From positions 186,001-250,000 of the forward strand of contig NZ_SCNN01000009.1 in assembly GCF_005503535.1 (NCBI RefSeq): 64,000 bases of DNA, written 5' to 3'. The notes beneath the pieces are model-generated. The model had not been told where the DNA came from and did no database searches. It saw only the letters and a program-made list of their open reading frames with translations. The position numbers and the translations under genes are program-made. Below, piece by piece: positions 46,340 to 56,658 of the stretch. Positions within the stretch are counted from its first letter, which is position 1; each line of letters opens with the position of its first letter. This DNA is from Mesorhizobium comanense (GTDB taxonomy: Bacteria; Pseudomonadota; Alphaproteobacteria; Rhizobiales; Rhizobiaceae).

Positions 46340-47080
46340 ATGCGTGCCTTGCAAAGACATTTCTCTGTGCTCGCCATGTCGTTGGCGGTGATATCCGCCG
46401 CCCATGCGACCCCGCTGGTCGAACCGACGCTGCGCATCAAGCCGTCGGCGAACGGAGCCGGCCACGTGGCCCTGACACTTGATGCCTGTGGCGGCCAGAC
46501 CGACACGCGCATTCTCTCGGCGCTGGTGGAAAACAAGATACCCGCCACCATTTTCGTCACCGGCATCTGGCTGAAGCGGAACGCTGCGGCCGTGGCGATC
46601 ATGCAGGCGCATCCCGACCTGTTCGAACTGGAGAATCACGGCGGGCGCCATGTTCCGGCGGTCGACACGCCGCAGAAGATCTATGGCATAAGCAGCGCCG
46701 GCAGCCCGGAGGCCGTGCTGGCCGAAGTCGAGTCGGGCGCGGCGGCACTTGCCAGGACCGGTCAGCCGGCGCCGAAATGGTTCCGTGGCGCAACCGCCGA
46801 GTACAGCCCTTCGGCGATCGCGATGATCCGCAAGCTCGGCTTCAAGATCGCCGGCTTCTCGATCAACGGTGACGGCGGCTCGCTGCTCGGTGCCAAGGAA
46901 ACCGCCAGGCGCATCGCCGCCGCCAAGGACGGTGACGTCATCATCTCGCACATCAACCAGCCCACCCACGCCGCCGGTCAGGGCGTGGTCCAGGGGCTGC
47001 TGGCGTTGAAAGCCAAGGGCATGACGTTCGTGCGCCTCGACGACGCCGACGGAATGGGCAATCACGGCACCACCGATTGA
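46340..47080 (+). CDS. secreted polysaccharide deacetylase (CE4/NodB fold) with variant motif 1
   Basis: A 246-residue protein with a signal peptide (1-23, ending AAHA). The mature part has the NodB-homology motifs in altered form: motif 1 reads VALTLDACGG instead of TFDDG, so the base Asp48 is kept but the metal-ligand Asp is Ala49. Motif 2 is ELENHGGRHVP with His100 and His104. Motif 3 is KWFRGATAEYSP. DVIISHINQP resembles motif 5. It should remove acetyl groups from periplasmic or surface glycans if a metal is still bound. The ATG at 46340 is chosen because the signal peptide starts there; the open frame extends far upstream inside the epimerase gene in another frame and is not coding. Confidence 0.83.
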   Translation: MRALQRHFSVLAMSLAVISAAHATPLVEPTLRIKPSANGAGHVALTLDACGGQTDTRILSALVENKIPATIFVTGIWLKRNAAAVAIMQAHPDLFELENHGGRHVPAVDTPQKIYGISSAGSPEAVLAEVESGAAALARTGQPAPKWFRGATAEYSPSAIAMIRKLGFKIAGFSINGDGGSLLGAKETARRIAAAKDGDVIISHINQPTHAAGQGVVQGLLALKAKGMTFVRLDDADGMGNHGTTD

Positions 47081-47111
47081 TTGTGCGCGCTGTGTGCCTT
47101 CAGGCCGGGGT

Positions 47112-47501
47112 TCAGCCCGGCTCGGCTTCTATGCTGACCTTGCTGGCGTAGAACGCGCCATGGTCGCGGATTTCGGCCATTTCGTCGAAGGGATGCCGGT
47201 AGGCCCACATCGCGTCCTTGCCCGCCTCGCCGGCCGGCAGCACGCTCCAGTAGCTGGCATCGCCCTTGTAGGGGCAATGGGTCGAATGGTCGGTGCCGCT
47301 CAGCCGGTCGAAATCGATGTCGGCGAACGGAATGTAGAAAGTCGCGGGATAAGGCGTTTCGGTCAGCACCTTTGCGTTGGTGGACGAAGCGACGATCGTC
47401 TCGCCGGCGCGCACCGTGACAGTGCCGACATAGGGCTCGATGGTGATAATCTTGTCGGGATTGCGTGCGAAGCCCGGTGCCGGGTTGGCGATCTTGTCCA
47501 T
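47112..47501 (-). CDS. DUF427 domain protein
   Basis: A 129-residue DUF427 protein. TVTVRAGETIVASSTNAKVL, TFYIPFADID, STHCPYKGDASYWSV and AMWAYRHPFDEMAEIRDHGAFY are its hallmarks. The fold is a small beta-rich barrel; the biochemical role is unknown. A perfect AGGAGG lies 7 nt before the ATG. A 20-bp-arm hairpin stands directly before this ribosome binding site (47516-47560), so access to it may depend on where transcription begins. It converges on the deacetylase gene with a 31-bp gap. Confidence 0.85.
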   Translation of the reverse strand: MDKIANPAPGFARNPDKIITIEPYVGTVTVRAGETIVASSTNAKVLTETPYPATFYIPFADIDFDRLSGTDHSTHCPYKGDASYWSVLPAGEAGKDAMWAYRHPFDEMAEIRDHGAFYASKVSIEAEPG

Positions 47502-47515
47502 GCAGGTTCCTCCTG

Positions 47516-47626
47516 GAGCCGGATGATTTCAGGTCTGTTCGACCTGAAATCATCCGGCTCTAAATCAAAGAGATAGAGCATGATGTCGTCCGAAAACCGC
47601 TTCACACTTTTCGGCATCATGCTCTA
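47516..47626. repeat. palindromic intergenic repeat, copy 4 (two long hairpins)
   Basis: The first hairpin (47516-47560) has perfect 20-bp arms, GAGCCGGATGATTTCAGGTC and its complement, with a 5-nt loop. The second (47574-47626) has 12-bp arms TAGAGCATGATG/CATCATGCTCTA plus inner CCGAAAA/TTTTCGG. They are joined by a linker with AAATCAAAGAG. The layout matches the copies at 8753, 12349 and 31749, so this is one mosaic family. Confidence 0.85.
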
Positions 47627-47742
47627 GGGTCGCCCATTAAGGTGTGGCGGCCAGAGCCGTTGCGCAAGGTCGGTCGGCATCAAGAAAACGCGCGCGCTCC
47701 ATCAGGCGCGGCAATGCAACGCTTTCGAGCGGTGGACGAGGC

Positions 47743-48096
47743 TCAAGCGGCGGTCTTGAAGGCGTCCATCAGTCCGGCATAGGCGGCAGCGATTCCGGCC
47801 ACCGGATTGCTGCTGCGCGAAACCGTTTCGACTTTCAGCGAGCCGCCGCCGGTCGGCAAGGTCAGCAACAGGAACTGGCGATTGCCACCATCGCCGACGG
47901 ATGCGGCCGCGACATGCTGGCCTTCGCCTTCGTTCTGGACGCACATCTTGAACAATAGCGTGCCGCCGACGGCTTCAAGAGCGCCACCGACAACTTCAAC
48001 AAATTCGTCTTCGGAAACCGTCTTTTCGTCCGGCACCAGATCGGCCAGGCTTTCGGCAAGCGTACTCTCGAGGACCTTATCGTCGAGCGCGTCCAT
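47743..48096 (-). CDS. conserved-looking hypothetical protein, acidic
   Basis: A 117-residue protein that I do not recognise. It is acidic at the N-terminus (DALDDKVLESTLAESLADL), has no signal peptide or membrane helix, and has a central alternating pattern (GGTLLFKMCVQN, RQFLLLTLPTGGGSLKVET) suggesting a beta sheet, then a C-terminal helix PVAGIAAAYAGLMDAFKTAA. AGAGGTT precedes the ATG at proper distance, and codon third positions are GC-rich like real genes here. It is divergent from the acyl-CoA synthetase gene. No function is proposed. Confidence 0.7.
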   Translation of the reverse strand: MDALDDKVLESTLAESLADLVPDEKTVSEDEFVEVVGGALEAVGGTLLFKMCVQNEGEGQHVAAASVGDGGNRQFLLLTLPTGGGSLKVETVSRSSNPVAGIAAAYAGLMDAFKTAA

Positions 48097-48414
48097 GCGA
48101 ACCTCTTTCAGTCGCCATCGAACCCCTTTTCCCGTTAACGAAACTTAACGCCGAGGATGGCCGGATTATGGCACTTTTGGCGGCCAGACCGATCAACAGA
48201 GATTGCAGCGATGTAACGGAGTTGAGCCTCCCGCCACACGAATGGCAGGAGAATACCGGGCCTTCGAAATCAGAAACGCAGCCGGATTCAACACGTTGCC
48301 GGGAGCAACCCGAAAGCGCACTTCGAGCCCGCCGTGCAAACGATGACTGGACAATCCGCCGGTTCGCTTCACAATGAACCAACGACGACGCACAAAGCGC
48401 AGGGGAGGAACGGA
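48097..48414. other. divergent intergenic region with TTAA dyad
   Basis: A 318-bp region between divergent genes. CGTTAA at 48133 and TTAACG at 48145 form a short dyad that resembles a CtrA site (TTAA-N7-TTAA), but the spacing is six. Both promoters should lie here; I see no good hexamer pair. The only frame in the right half (48168-48377 plus strand) lacks a ribosome binding site. GGGGAGGAA at the right end serves the acyl-CoA synthetase gene. Confidence 0.4.
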
Positions 48415-50043
<1,629 letters not shown>

Positions 50044-50124
50044 TGGAAAGTTTCGTCTTTCGGCTTCAAGCCGCCGCGAAAAGGCACTAAACCTCCGTCC
50101 GGGGCTGGGGCAGCGCAGAGAACG

Positions 50125-50913
50125 ATGGTTAGCATTCCCGAACGGCAGACGTCGAAGGCCGCCGGCTGGTCGCGGCGCACGGCCGCGTTTTCAGCCGTGC
50201 TTTTGCTCACGGTCTTTACCGGGCATCATTTCGATCTCGTCGAAACGCCCGTGTTCCTGTGGGTGCTGGCGATCGTCGCGCTGCTGGCCGCGCTGGCGCT
50301 GATCTTTGCGGCACTGGCCTTTTCGAGGTTGTGGCATTTCGGCGACCGGGGCGGCCGCGACCTGACGGTCGGCGCCTTGCTGGCACTGCTGGTGCTTACC
50401 CCCTATGGCGTTGCCGCTTACTGGGCGACGATCTATCCACCACTGCGGGACATCTCGACCGATTTCGACGATCCGCCGGGGCTAGACGTAAGCGACCGGA
50501 CCAAGGATATGAATGTGCTGTCGCCGGCGACACCAGGCGAACAGCGCCTGCAAACCGACAGCTATCCGCTGGTCAACGCGCGCAGCTATGACCTGCCGTT
50601 CGAAACCATCGTCAACGCCGTCGAGACCGTGCTCGACCGGCGCGGCTGGGACCTCTCGGAGCCCTACCCCGACCTGGCCGCGGGACAGAGCGACGTCACC
50701 ATTACCGCTGTCGCCAAGGGCTTTGTGCTCGGCCTCCCGTCCGACGTGGCGATCCGCATCGCCGATGACGGCGACAGCGTCATCGTCGACATGCGCTCGG
50801 CTTCGCGCTACGGCCGCTACGACCTTGGCGACAATGCAGCGCGCATCACCGATTTCCTGGGAGAACTCGACCAGGAAGTCGCCGGCCAGGTCGGAGCGGC
50901 GCCGGCGGAGTAG
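50125..50913 (+). CDS. DUF1499 membrane protein
   Basis: A 262-residue protein with three hydrophobic segments in the first 110 residues (around 20-35, 44-66 and 80-100), then a soluble C-terminal DUF1499 domain. The domain features NARSYDLPFETIVNAVETVL and ITAVAKGFVLGLPSDVAIRI are of that family, as is the closing MRSASRYGRYDLGDNAARI. The soluble part probably faces the periplasm. The function of the family is unknown. It converges on ppdK, with a strong hairpin between them. Confidence 0.85.
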   Translation: MVSIPERQTSKAAGWSRRTAAFSAVLLLTVFTGHHFDLVETPVFLWVLAIVALLAALALIFAALAFSRLWHFGDRGGRDLTVGALLALLVLTPYGVAAYWATIYPPLRDISTDFDDPPGLDVSDRTKDMNVLSPATPGEQRLQTDSYPLVNARSYDLPFETIVNAVETVLDRRGWDLSEPYPDLAAGQSDVTITAVAKGFVLGLPSDVAIRIADDGDSVIVDMRSASRYGRYDLGDNAARITDFLGELDQEVAGQVGAAPAE

Positions 50914-51001
50914 CCTTGGCGAAACTATCTGTCCGCCTCCCCACGGCCGCAGGACAGGGACTTCCATAAATCGGCATATGAAACCGCCATCGGGCGAGCG
51001 C

Positions 51002-51027
51002 TCGCTTCCGCGCCTGCGCGGAAGCGA
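51002..51027. terminator. hairpin between convergent DUF1499 and ppdK genes
   Basis: TCGCTTCCGCGC (51002-51013) and GCGCGGAAGCGA (51016-51027) are perfect 12-bp inverted arms only 2 nt apart. It sits between two convergent stops, so a bidirectional terminator is the natural reading, although no T-run follows on either strand. Confidence 0.55.
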
Positions 51028-51073
51028 CGTTGGAGCGATTTCGACGTCGGTGATCTGCCCGGCTGAAAACGAC

Positions 51074-53752
51074 TCAGCCGCGTCCAGCCTTAGCCGCTTG
51101 CACGGCCGCCTGAGCGGCCGCCAGCCTGGCGATCGGCACGCGGTAGGGCGAGCAGGAGACATAGTCGAGGCCGACCTCCTCGCAGAAGCGGATCGAGGCC
51201 GGGTCGCCGCCATGCTCGCCGCAAATCCCGAGCTTGATGGCGGGCCGCGTCGACTTGCCCTTTTCGGCGGCGATGCGCACCAGTTCGCCGACGCCTTCGA
51301 CGTCGAGCGAGACGAACGGGTCCTGCTCGATGATGCCCTTCTGCCGATAGGTCTCCAGGAACGAGGCGGCATCGTCGCGCGAAATGCCGAAGGTGGTCTG
51401 CGTCAGGTCGTTGGTGCCGAAAGAGAAGAACTCGGCGGATTCGGCGATGACATGAGCCCGGATCGCCGCACGCGGGAGTTCGATCATCGTGCCCGTGAGG
51501 TAGTCGATCTTGACGCCGCTCTCGTCCATGACGCTCTTTGCGACCGCATCGATGCGCGCCTTGACATAGTCGAGCTCCTTCACGAGGCCGACCAGCGGCA
51601 CCATGATTTCGGGAACGACCAGCGCGCCAGCCTTCTTGCCAGCCTCGACAGCGGCCTCGAAAATGGCGCGCGCCTGCATCTCGGCGATCTCCGGATAGGA
51701 GACGGCCAGCCGGCAGCCGCGATGGCCGAGCATGGGGTTGAATTCGTGCAAGGCTTCGGTGCGCTGCCGCAGCTTGTCCGGCGATACGTTCATGGCTGTC
51801 GCGACCTCGGCGAGTTCGGCCTCGGTCTTGGGCAGGAATTCATGCAGCGGCGGGTCGAGCAGGCGGATCGTCACCGGCAGGCCGGCCATGATCTCGAACA
51901 GTTCCAGGAAATCGGAGCGCTGCATGGGCAGAAGCTTGGCCAAAGCGGTGCGCCGGTCTTTCTCGGTATCGGCCAGGATCATCTCACGCATGGCGACGAT
52001 GCGCGCGCCGTCGAAGAACATGTGCTCGGTGCGGCAGAGCCCGATGCCTTCGGCGCCGAAGGAACGCGCCATGCGGGCATCGAGCGGCGTTTCGGCATTG
52101 GTGCGCACCTTCATGCGGCGCACCGCGTCGGCCCATTCCATGATGGCGGCGAAATCGCCAGACAGTTCGGGCTGCAGCATGGCGACCGCGCCTTTCAGCA
52201 CCTGGCCGTTGCCGCCATCGATGGTGATGATGTCGCCCTTGCGGAAGGTCTGGCCCATGGAGAGCAGCGTGCCGGCCCGGTAGTCGACCCGCAGCGAGCC
52301 GGCGCCCGAGACGCAAGGCTTGCCCATGCCGCGCGCGACGACAGCGGCGTGGCTGGTCATGCCGCCGCGCGTGGTCAGGATGCCTTCGGAAGCGTGCATG
52401 CCGTGAATGTCTTCGGGACTGGTCTCGATGCGCACCAGGATCGCCTTGCGCCCTTGCGTCTTGAGGTCCTCGGCATCGGCGGAGGAAAAGACGATCTCGC
52501 CGGTGGCTGCCCCCGGCGACGCTGGCAGGCCGACGCCGATGACGTCGCGCGCCGCCTTCGGATCGATGGTGGGATGCAGCAACTGGTCGAGCGAGGCCGG
52601 GTCGATGCGGGTAACCGCCTCCTCTTTCGAAATCAGGCCGTCCCTCGCCATCTCGACCGCGATCCTGAGCGCGGCCTTGGCGGTGCGCTTGCCGGACCTT
52701 GTCTGCAGCATCCACAATTTGCCGCGCTCGATGGTGAATTCGAGGTCCTGCATGTCGCGGTAATGCTTTTCCAGGCTGTCGGAAATGGCGACGAAGGACT
52801 GGAAGGCATCCGGCATGAGCTTTTGCAGCGACGGCTTGTCGGAGCCGGCGGCGATGCGGGCGGCCTCGGTGATGTTCTGCGGCGTGCGGATGCCGGCGAC
52901 GACATCCTCGCCCTGCGCGTTCACCAGGAACTCGCCATAGAGCTGCTTTTCGCCGGTCGAGGGGTTGCGGGTGAAGGCGACGCCGGTGGCGGAGGTCTCG
53001 CCCATGTTGCCGAACACCATGGCCTGCACGTTGACGGCGGTGCCCCAGCTTTCGGGAATGTCGTGCAGGCGCCGATAGGTGATGGCACGGTTGTTCATCC
53101 AGCTGGAGAACACCGCACCGATGGCACCCCAGAGCTGCTCATGCGGGTCCTGCGGGAACGGCTTGCCGAGTTCTTCCTCGACCTTGGCCTTGTACAGCGC
53201 GATCACGCCCTGCCATTCGATGGCCGTCAGTTCGGTGTCGAGCTCATGGCCGAGGCCGGCTTTCTGGTCCTCCAGGATTTCCTCGAAGACCTCGTGATCG
53301 AGGCCCATGACGACATCGGAATACATCTGGATGAAGCGGCGGTAGCTGTCATAAGCGAAGCGCGCATCGCCCGAGTCGCTTGCCAGCGCCTCGACCGTCT
53401 CGTCGTTGAGACCGAGATTGAGCACGGTGTCCATCATGCCCGGCATGGAAGCGCGGGCCCCTGAACGGACCGACACGAGCAACAGCTTCGACGGGTCGCC
53501 GAAACGGCGGCCGGTCAGCCGGCCGATATGGTCGAGCGCGGTTGCAACATCGCCCTCAAGGCCGGTCGGGTAGGTGCGGCCGTTGGCGTAGTAGGCATTG
53601 CAGACCTCTGACGTAATGGTGAAGCCCGGCGGCACCGGCAGGCCCAGGCTGCACATCTCGGCCAGATTGGCGCCCTTGCCGCCCAACAGATTCTTGTCGC
53701 CGGCACGGCCTTCCGCCGCACCATCGCCAAAGGTGAAAACCCATTTGGTCAT
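51074..53752 (-). CDS. ppdK: pyruvate phosphate dikinase
   Basis: An 892-residue enzyme interconverting pyruvate, ATP and phosphate with phosphoenolpyruvate, AMP and pyrophosphate. The N-terminal ATP-grasp part begins FTFGDGAAEGRAGDKNLLGG and contains SVRSGARASMPGMMDTVLNL. The phosphohistidine domain carries TRGGMTSHAAVVARGMGKPC with the swivelling His468. The C-terminal PEP/pyruvate barrel has DPPLHEFLP and LGICGEHGGDPASI with the catalytic Cys. All parts are intact, and the length is that of bacterial PPDKs. In rhizobia it serves gluconeogenesis or glycolytic balance. It is divergent from the VOC gene. Confidence 0.97.
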   Translation of the reverse strand: MTKWVFTFGDGAAEGRAGDKNLLGGKGANLAEMCSLGLPVPPGFTITSEVCNAYYANGRTYPTGLEGDVATALDHIGRLTGRRFGDPSKLLLVSVRSGARASMPGMMDTVLNLGLNDETVEALASDSGDARFAYDSYRRFIQMYSDVVMGLDHEVFEEILEDQKAGLGHELDTELTAIEWQGVIALYKAKVEEELGKPFPQDPHEQLWGAIGAVFSSWMNNRAITYRRLHDIPESWGTAVNVQAMVFGNMGETSATGVAFTRNPSTGEKQLYGEFLVNAQGEDVVAGIRTPQNITEAARIAAGSDKPSLQKLMPDAFQSFVAISDSLEKHYRDMQDLEFTIERGKLWMLQTRSGKRTAKAALRIAVEMARDGLISKEEAVTRIDPASLDQLLHPTIDPKAARDVIGVGLPASPGAATGEIVFSSADAEDLKTQGRKAILVRIETSPEDIHGMHASEGILTTRGGMTSHAAVVARGMGKPCVSGAGSLRVDYRAGTLLSMGQTFRKGDIITIDGGNGQVLKGAVAMLQPELSGDFAAIMEWADAVRRMKVRTNAETPLDARMARSFGAEGIGLCRTEHMFFDGARIVAMREMILADTEKDRRTALAKLLPMQRSDFLELFEIMAGLPVTIRLLDPPLHEFLPKTEAELAEVATAMNVSPDKLRQRTEALHEFNPMLGHRGCRLAVSYPEIAEMQARAIFEAAVEAGKKAGALVVPEIMVPLVGLVKELDYVKARIDAVAKSVMDESGVKIDYLTGTMIELPRAAIRAHVIAESAEFFSFGTNDLTQTTFGISRDDAASFLETYRQKGIIEQDPFVSLDVEGVGELVRIAAEKGKSTRPAIKLGICGEHGGDPASIRFCEEVGLDYVSCSPYRVPIARLAAAQAAVQAAKAGRG

Positions 53753-53978
53753 GCTTAGCTCTCCGATTGCAGGAGATTGGAAAGATTGGCGAAACGGAAA
53801 GTTCCGCCCGTGTCCGACATCGGAGCGATAGGATGCTGCAGTGCGAAAGGCAAGCGCCGGGGAAAGCCGGATCGCCGCTACAATCGATTAACAGAAAGCC
53901 AGCTCCCAGGATGCGGCAAAAAGACTTGCCACATTACAACCGGGAGTATAGAACATAAAGGGAACAAAGAGGTGTTTC

Positions 53979-54323
53979 ATGAGACTGCCCGGAAGGCTCG
54001 ATTATCTGGAAATGCCGGCGACCGGCGGGACGCTGGACCGGTTGAAGGCATTCTACAGTGCGGCCTTCGCCTGGTCGTTCACCGATTATGGGCCGACCTA
54101 TTCGGCTTTCGCGGAAGGGCTGGACGGCGGTTTTCAGGCCGATGCCGCCGAAGCTCCGGCCAAACCGCTGCCCGTGCTCTACAGCAGGCAGTTGGAGGAG
54201 ACGATGCGTGCCGTGGAAAGTGCCGGCGGGACGATCGTCAAACCGATCTTCGCATTTCCCGGCGGCCGGCGTTTTCATTTCATCGACCCGGCCGGCAACG
54301 AACTGGCCGTCTGGAGCCAATAG
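53979..54323 (+). CDS. VOC-family (glyoxalase/bleomycin-resistance fold) protein
   Basis: A 114-residue single-module VOC protein. LDYLEMPATGGTLDRLKAFY and FSFDYG-like AWSFTDYGPTYSAF at the start, then FPGGRRFHFIDPAGNELAVW at the end, are the two beta-alpha-beta halves. The usual first metal His is absent from the N-terminal strand (LDYLEMP), while Glu and His remain in the C-terminal half, so catalysis is uncertain. GAGG six bases before the ATG is the ribosome binding site. The substrate is unknown. Confidence 0.82.
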   Translation: MRLPGRLDYLEMPATGGTLDRLKAFYSAAFAWSFTDYGPTYSAFAEGLDGGFQADAAEAPAKPLPVLYSRQLEETMRAVESAGGTIVKPIFAFPGGRRFHFIDPAGNELAVWSQ

Positions 54324-54440
54324 GCATCTCACCGCGTGGCCAACGCAGCTGTAGACTGCCGTTCTTGGGCTCGCTCATAAGGATTGTGCTTTTCGGCTGC
54401 TCTGCTAAGAACGCGCCGCACAAGCGACTCTGACGGCTAT

Positions 54441-54515
54441 TGGGGCGTCGCCAAGCGGTAAGGCATCGGTTTTTGGTACCGACATTCCCAGGTTCGAATC
54501 CTGGCGCCCCAGCCA
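54441..54515 (+). tRNA. tRNA-Gln (anticodon TTG)
   Basis: The 75-nt gene folds into a standard cloverleaf: acceptor TGGGGCG/CGCCCCA, anticodon stem TCGGT/ACCGA with loop TTTTGGT (anticodon TTG, reading CAA/CAG), and T arm CCAGG-TTCGAAT-CCTGG. The 3' CCA is encoded. No integrase or duplicated tRNA end is visible nearby. Confidence 0.97.
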
Positions 54516-54567
54516 CACCATTCCTGCGATATCCCACCTGCGCGCGACAGCTTTTTCGCCTCGCTGC

Positions 54568-54590
54568 ACTTTCCCGATAATCGGGAAAGT
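54568..54590. promoter_or_regulatory. perfect palindrome upstream of PhyH gene
   Basis: ACTTTCCCGAT (54568-54578) and ATCGGGAAAGT (54580-54590) are perfect 11-bp arms around a single base. This compact symmetry is that of an operator for a dimeric repressor rather than of a hairpin terminator. It lies between tRNA-Gln and the dioxygenase gene, 81 bp before that start codon. The cognate regulator is unknown. Confidence 0.55.
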
Positions 54591-54671
54591 CGATGCCGAA
54601 ATCCTCGGCTTATCGCCCGCGGTCTCTTCGTTACGATCCCCGCAGATCATCAGACAGGGATTGCCACGGAC

Positions 54672-55544
54672 ATGTTGACGGACAAGCAGGCGCGCGAGGC
54701 GGTGGAGCAGTACCGCGAGGAAGGCTACGCGGTGGTTCGGCAATTCGTCGACGGCGACGAGATGATCCGGTTGAAGAAGGAGACGGATGCTGTCTATGCC
54801 GAGGGGCTGAAGCACCACGCCACCTACAGGGACGGCAACCTCAACTTCCAGATCCTGCCGGAGTCGGATTTCGGCCAGCGCTATGTGCTGCAGGCCTACT
54901 GGTTTTCCTGGATCAATTCCTATTTCGAGGAATTCCGGCGCAGCCCGAGCTACCTGAAGCTGCTCGAAGGCCTGATCGGACGCGACATCAAGCAGATCGC
55001 CCAGCAGCTGCACTGGAAGCCGCCGGGCGCCAATGTCACCGGCTACCGTTTCCACCAGGATCTGCGCTTCCGCAACCAGGCCGCTTTCGACAATGTCGCC
55101 GATGCGACGGTGACGACGGGCCTGGCGGTCGACCGCGCAACGCTCGACAATGGTTGCCTCCAGGTGGTGCCCGGCAGCCATAAGCTCGGCTATCTCGGCC
55201 TGTCCGACGAGGGCAAGGGCGAGTTGATGAAGGGGCTGACCGCCGAGGAGGAATTGCGCAAGGTCGGCATCGACCCGGCAACGATCGTGCCGCTGGTCCT
55301 GGAGCCGGGCGATCTTGCCATGTGGGGGCTGCTGACCGTCCACGGTTCGTCGCCGAACCTGTCCCAGCATGACCGTGCCTTTGCCCTGTCGAGCTATGTA
55401 AGGGCCGATTCCACGCAGCGCGGCGAATGGGCATTCCGGGACGGCGTCTCCGTGCCGCTCGGCAAGACGCCGGCGCTCTGCAAATACGAGAAGCTCTTCG
55501 AGGAGCCGGGGCCGATGTACGACACCACCGCCTGGTGGAAATGA
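54672..55544 (+). CDS. phytanoyl-CoA dioxygenase (PhyH)-family Fe(II)/2-oxoglutarate oxygenase
   Basis: A 290-residue non-heme iron dioxygenase. The facial triad is visible: GYRFHQDLRF gives His128 and Asp130, and LLTVHGSSPNLS gives His224. Arg235 in HDRAFALSSYV should bind the 2-oxoglutarate carboxylate. NGCLQVVPGSHKLGYL is a PhyH-family strand. The substrate may be a small molecule; bacterial PhyH proteins act on opines, ectoine, phosphonates or amino acids. It is followed by a convergent LysR gene and then an orphan binding protein that may import the substrate. The ATG was chosen at the canonical start. Confidence 0.88.
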   Translation: MLTDKQAREAVEQYREEGYAVVRQFVDGDEMIRLKKETDAVYAEGLKHHATYRDGNLNFQILPESDFGQRYVLQAYWFSWINSYFEEFRRSPSYLKLLEGLIGRDIKQIAQQLHWKPPGANVTGYRFHQDLRFRNQAAFDNVADATVTTGLAVDRATLDNGCLQVVPGSHKLGYLGLSDEGKGELMKGLTAEEELRKVGIDPATIVPLVLEPGDLAMWGLLTVHGSSPNLSQHDRAFALSSYVRADSTQRGEWAFRDGVSVPLGKTPALCKYEKLFEEPGPMYDTTAWWK

Positions 55545-55572
55545 CGCCGTCGAGTTTGCCGTTGGGCGCAAA

Positions 55573-55600
55573 GGGGGCTTGGCGTTCGCGCCAGGCCCCC
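55573..55600. terminator. hairpin between convergent PhyH and LysR genes
   Basis: GGGGGCTTGGCG (55573-55584) and CGCCAGGCCCCC (55589-55600) form a 12-bp stem with one wobble pair and a TTCG tetraloop. It lies in the 89-bp gap between convergent genes and is a good candidate for a shared transcription terminator, though without T-runs. Confidence 0.6.
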
Positions 55601-55633
55601 GCCGGCGTTGGGAAGCAATCCTGCAACGATGTT

Positions 55634-56533
55634 TCAGGCGGTGAAGTCGGCCGACAGTTCGCGGATCAGGAAATCGACAAAGGCCCGGACCTTGGCGGCG
55701 ATATAGGTCCGATGCGGATAGAGCGCATAGATCGGGCTGGAGCCCGGCCGGAACTCATCCAGTTGCACCTCCAACCTTCCATCGGCGATCGCAGCATCGA
55801 CCAGGAGGCTCGGCAGATTGCCGATGCCGAAGCCCGCGATCGTCATCTGGTAGGCCGCCTCGACACTGTTGGTGGAGATGCGCCCGCCAATGGGTGCGTC
55901 GAACGGGCCGTCCGGTCCGATGAACGGCCATGTGCCCAGCCGCTTGGCGAAGTTGCTCAAAACGCAGGAATGGATTGCCAGCTGATCCGGATGGCTCGGG
56001 CGGCCATGCCTGTCCCAGTAGTCGGGCGTGGCGCAGACATAGTTGCGGACCTCGCCCAGACGCCGCGCGATCAGGGCCGAATCCGCCTGGCCGCCGAAGC
56101 GGATGGCGACGTCATAACCTTCTTCGACGATGCCGACCACGTAACGGGCGGTGAGGTCGAATTCGATCGAGGTCAGCGGGTTTTCTTCAAGAAACCTGGG
56201 CACGAGCTTGGTGATGCGGGTGTGGCCAAGGACATTGGAGCAGGAAACCCGGATCAGGCCGCGCGTCTGCCGGTGCAGGCCGCGGGTCGAATCCTGCAAT
56301 TCGGAAATGTCATCCAGCAGGCTGCGGGCACGTGGGGCATAGTCGCGCCCCGCCTCGGTAAGGCTGAGGCGCCGGGTGGTGCGGTTGATGAGCCGCACGC
56401 CAAGATCCTCTTCCAGCTCCTTGATCGTGCGGCTGACCGCCGTCGTCGACATGTTGAGATCGCGCGACGCCGCCGAGAGACTGCCGAGCAGGCAGACCCG
56501 GTCGAATACGCGCATGGCGGTCAGAAGATTCAT
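55634..56533 (-). CDS. LysR-family transcriptional regulator
   Basis: A 299-residue LTTR. The N-terminal helix-turn-helix [20 protein letters not shown] then [28 protein letters not shown] (about 17-45) is followed by the effector-binding domain starting near residue 90 ([18 protein letters not shown]). It resembles the subgroup acting on its divergent neighbour. Here the divergent gene is an orphan binding protein 125 bp away, and the PhyH gene converges on its 3' end, so both may be targets. No T-N11-A motif could be chosen with confidence in the short intergenic space. Confidence 0.92.
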   Translation of the reverse strand: MNLLTAMRVFDRVCLLGSLSAASRDLNMSTTAVSRTIKELEEDLGVRLINRTTRRLSLTEAGRDYAPRARSLLDDISELQDSTRGLHRQTRGLIRVSCSNVLGHTRITKLVPRFLEENPLTSIEFDLTARYVVGIVEEGYDVAIRFGGQADSALIARRLGEVRNYVCATPDYWDRHGRPSHPDQLAIHSCVLSNFAKRLGTWPFIGPDGPFDAPIGGRISTNSVEAAYQMTIAGFGIGNLPSLLVDAAIADGRLEVQLDEFRPGSSPIYALYPHRTYIAAKVRAFVDFLIRELSADFTA

Positions 56534-56658
56534 CGCGGCCTCCCCTCGCCGCTTTGGCTCCAGCGGCCACGGCTTTCCACAAAAGACAGCGCCCGCCCCA
56601 CGAACGGCAAGGGCATTGCACCAAATTTCGACGTAAAATCAACAATGGGAGAAACGAT

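Noticed and set aside
54441..54515. tRNA-Gln as an attachment site of an integrated element
   Set aside because: No integrase gene and no duplicated 3' tRNA segment were seen in the window.
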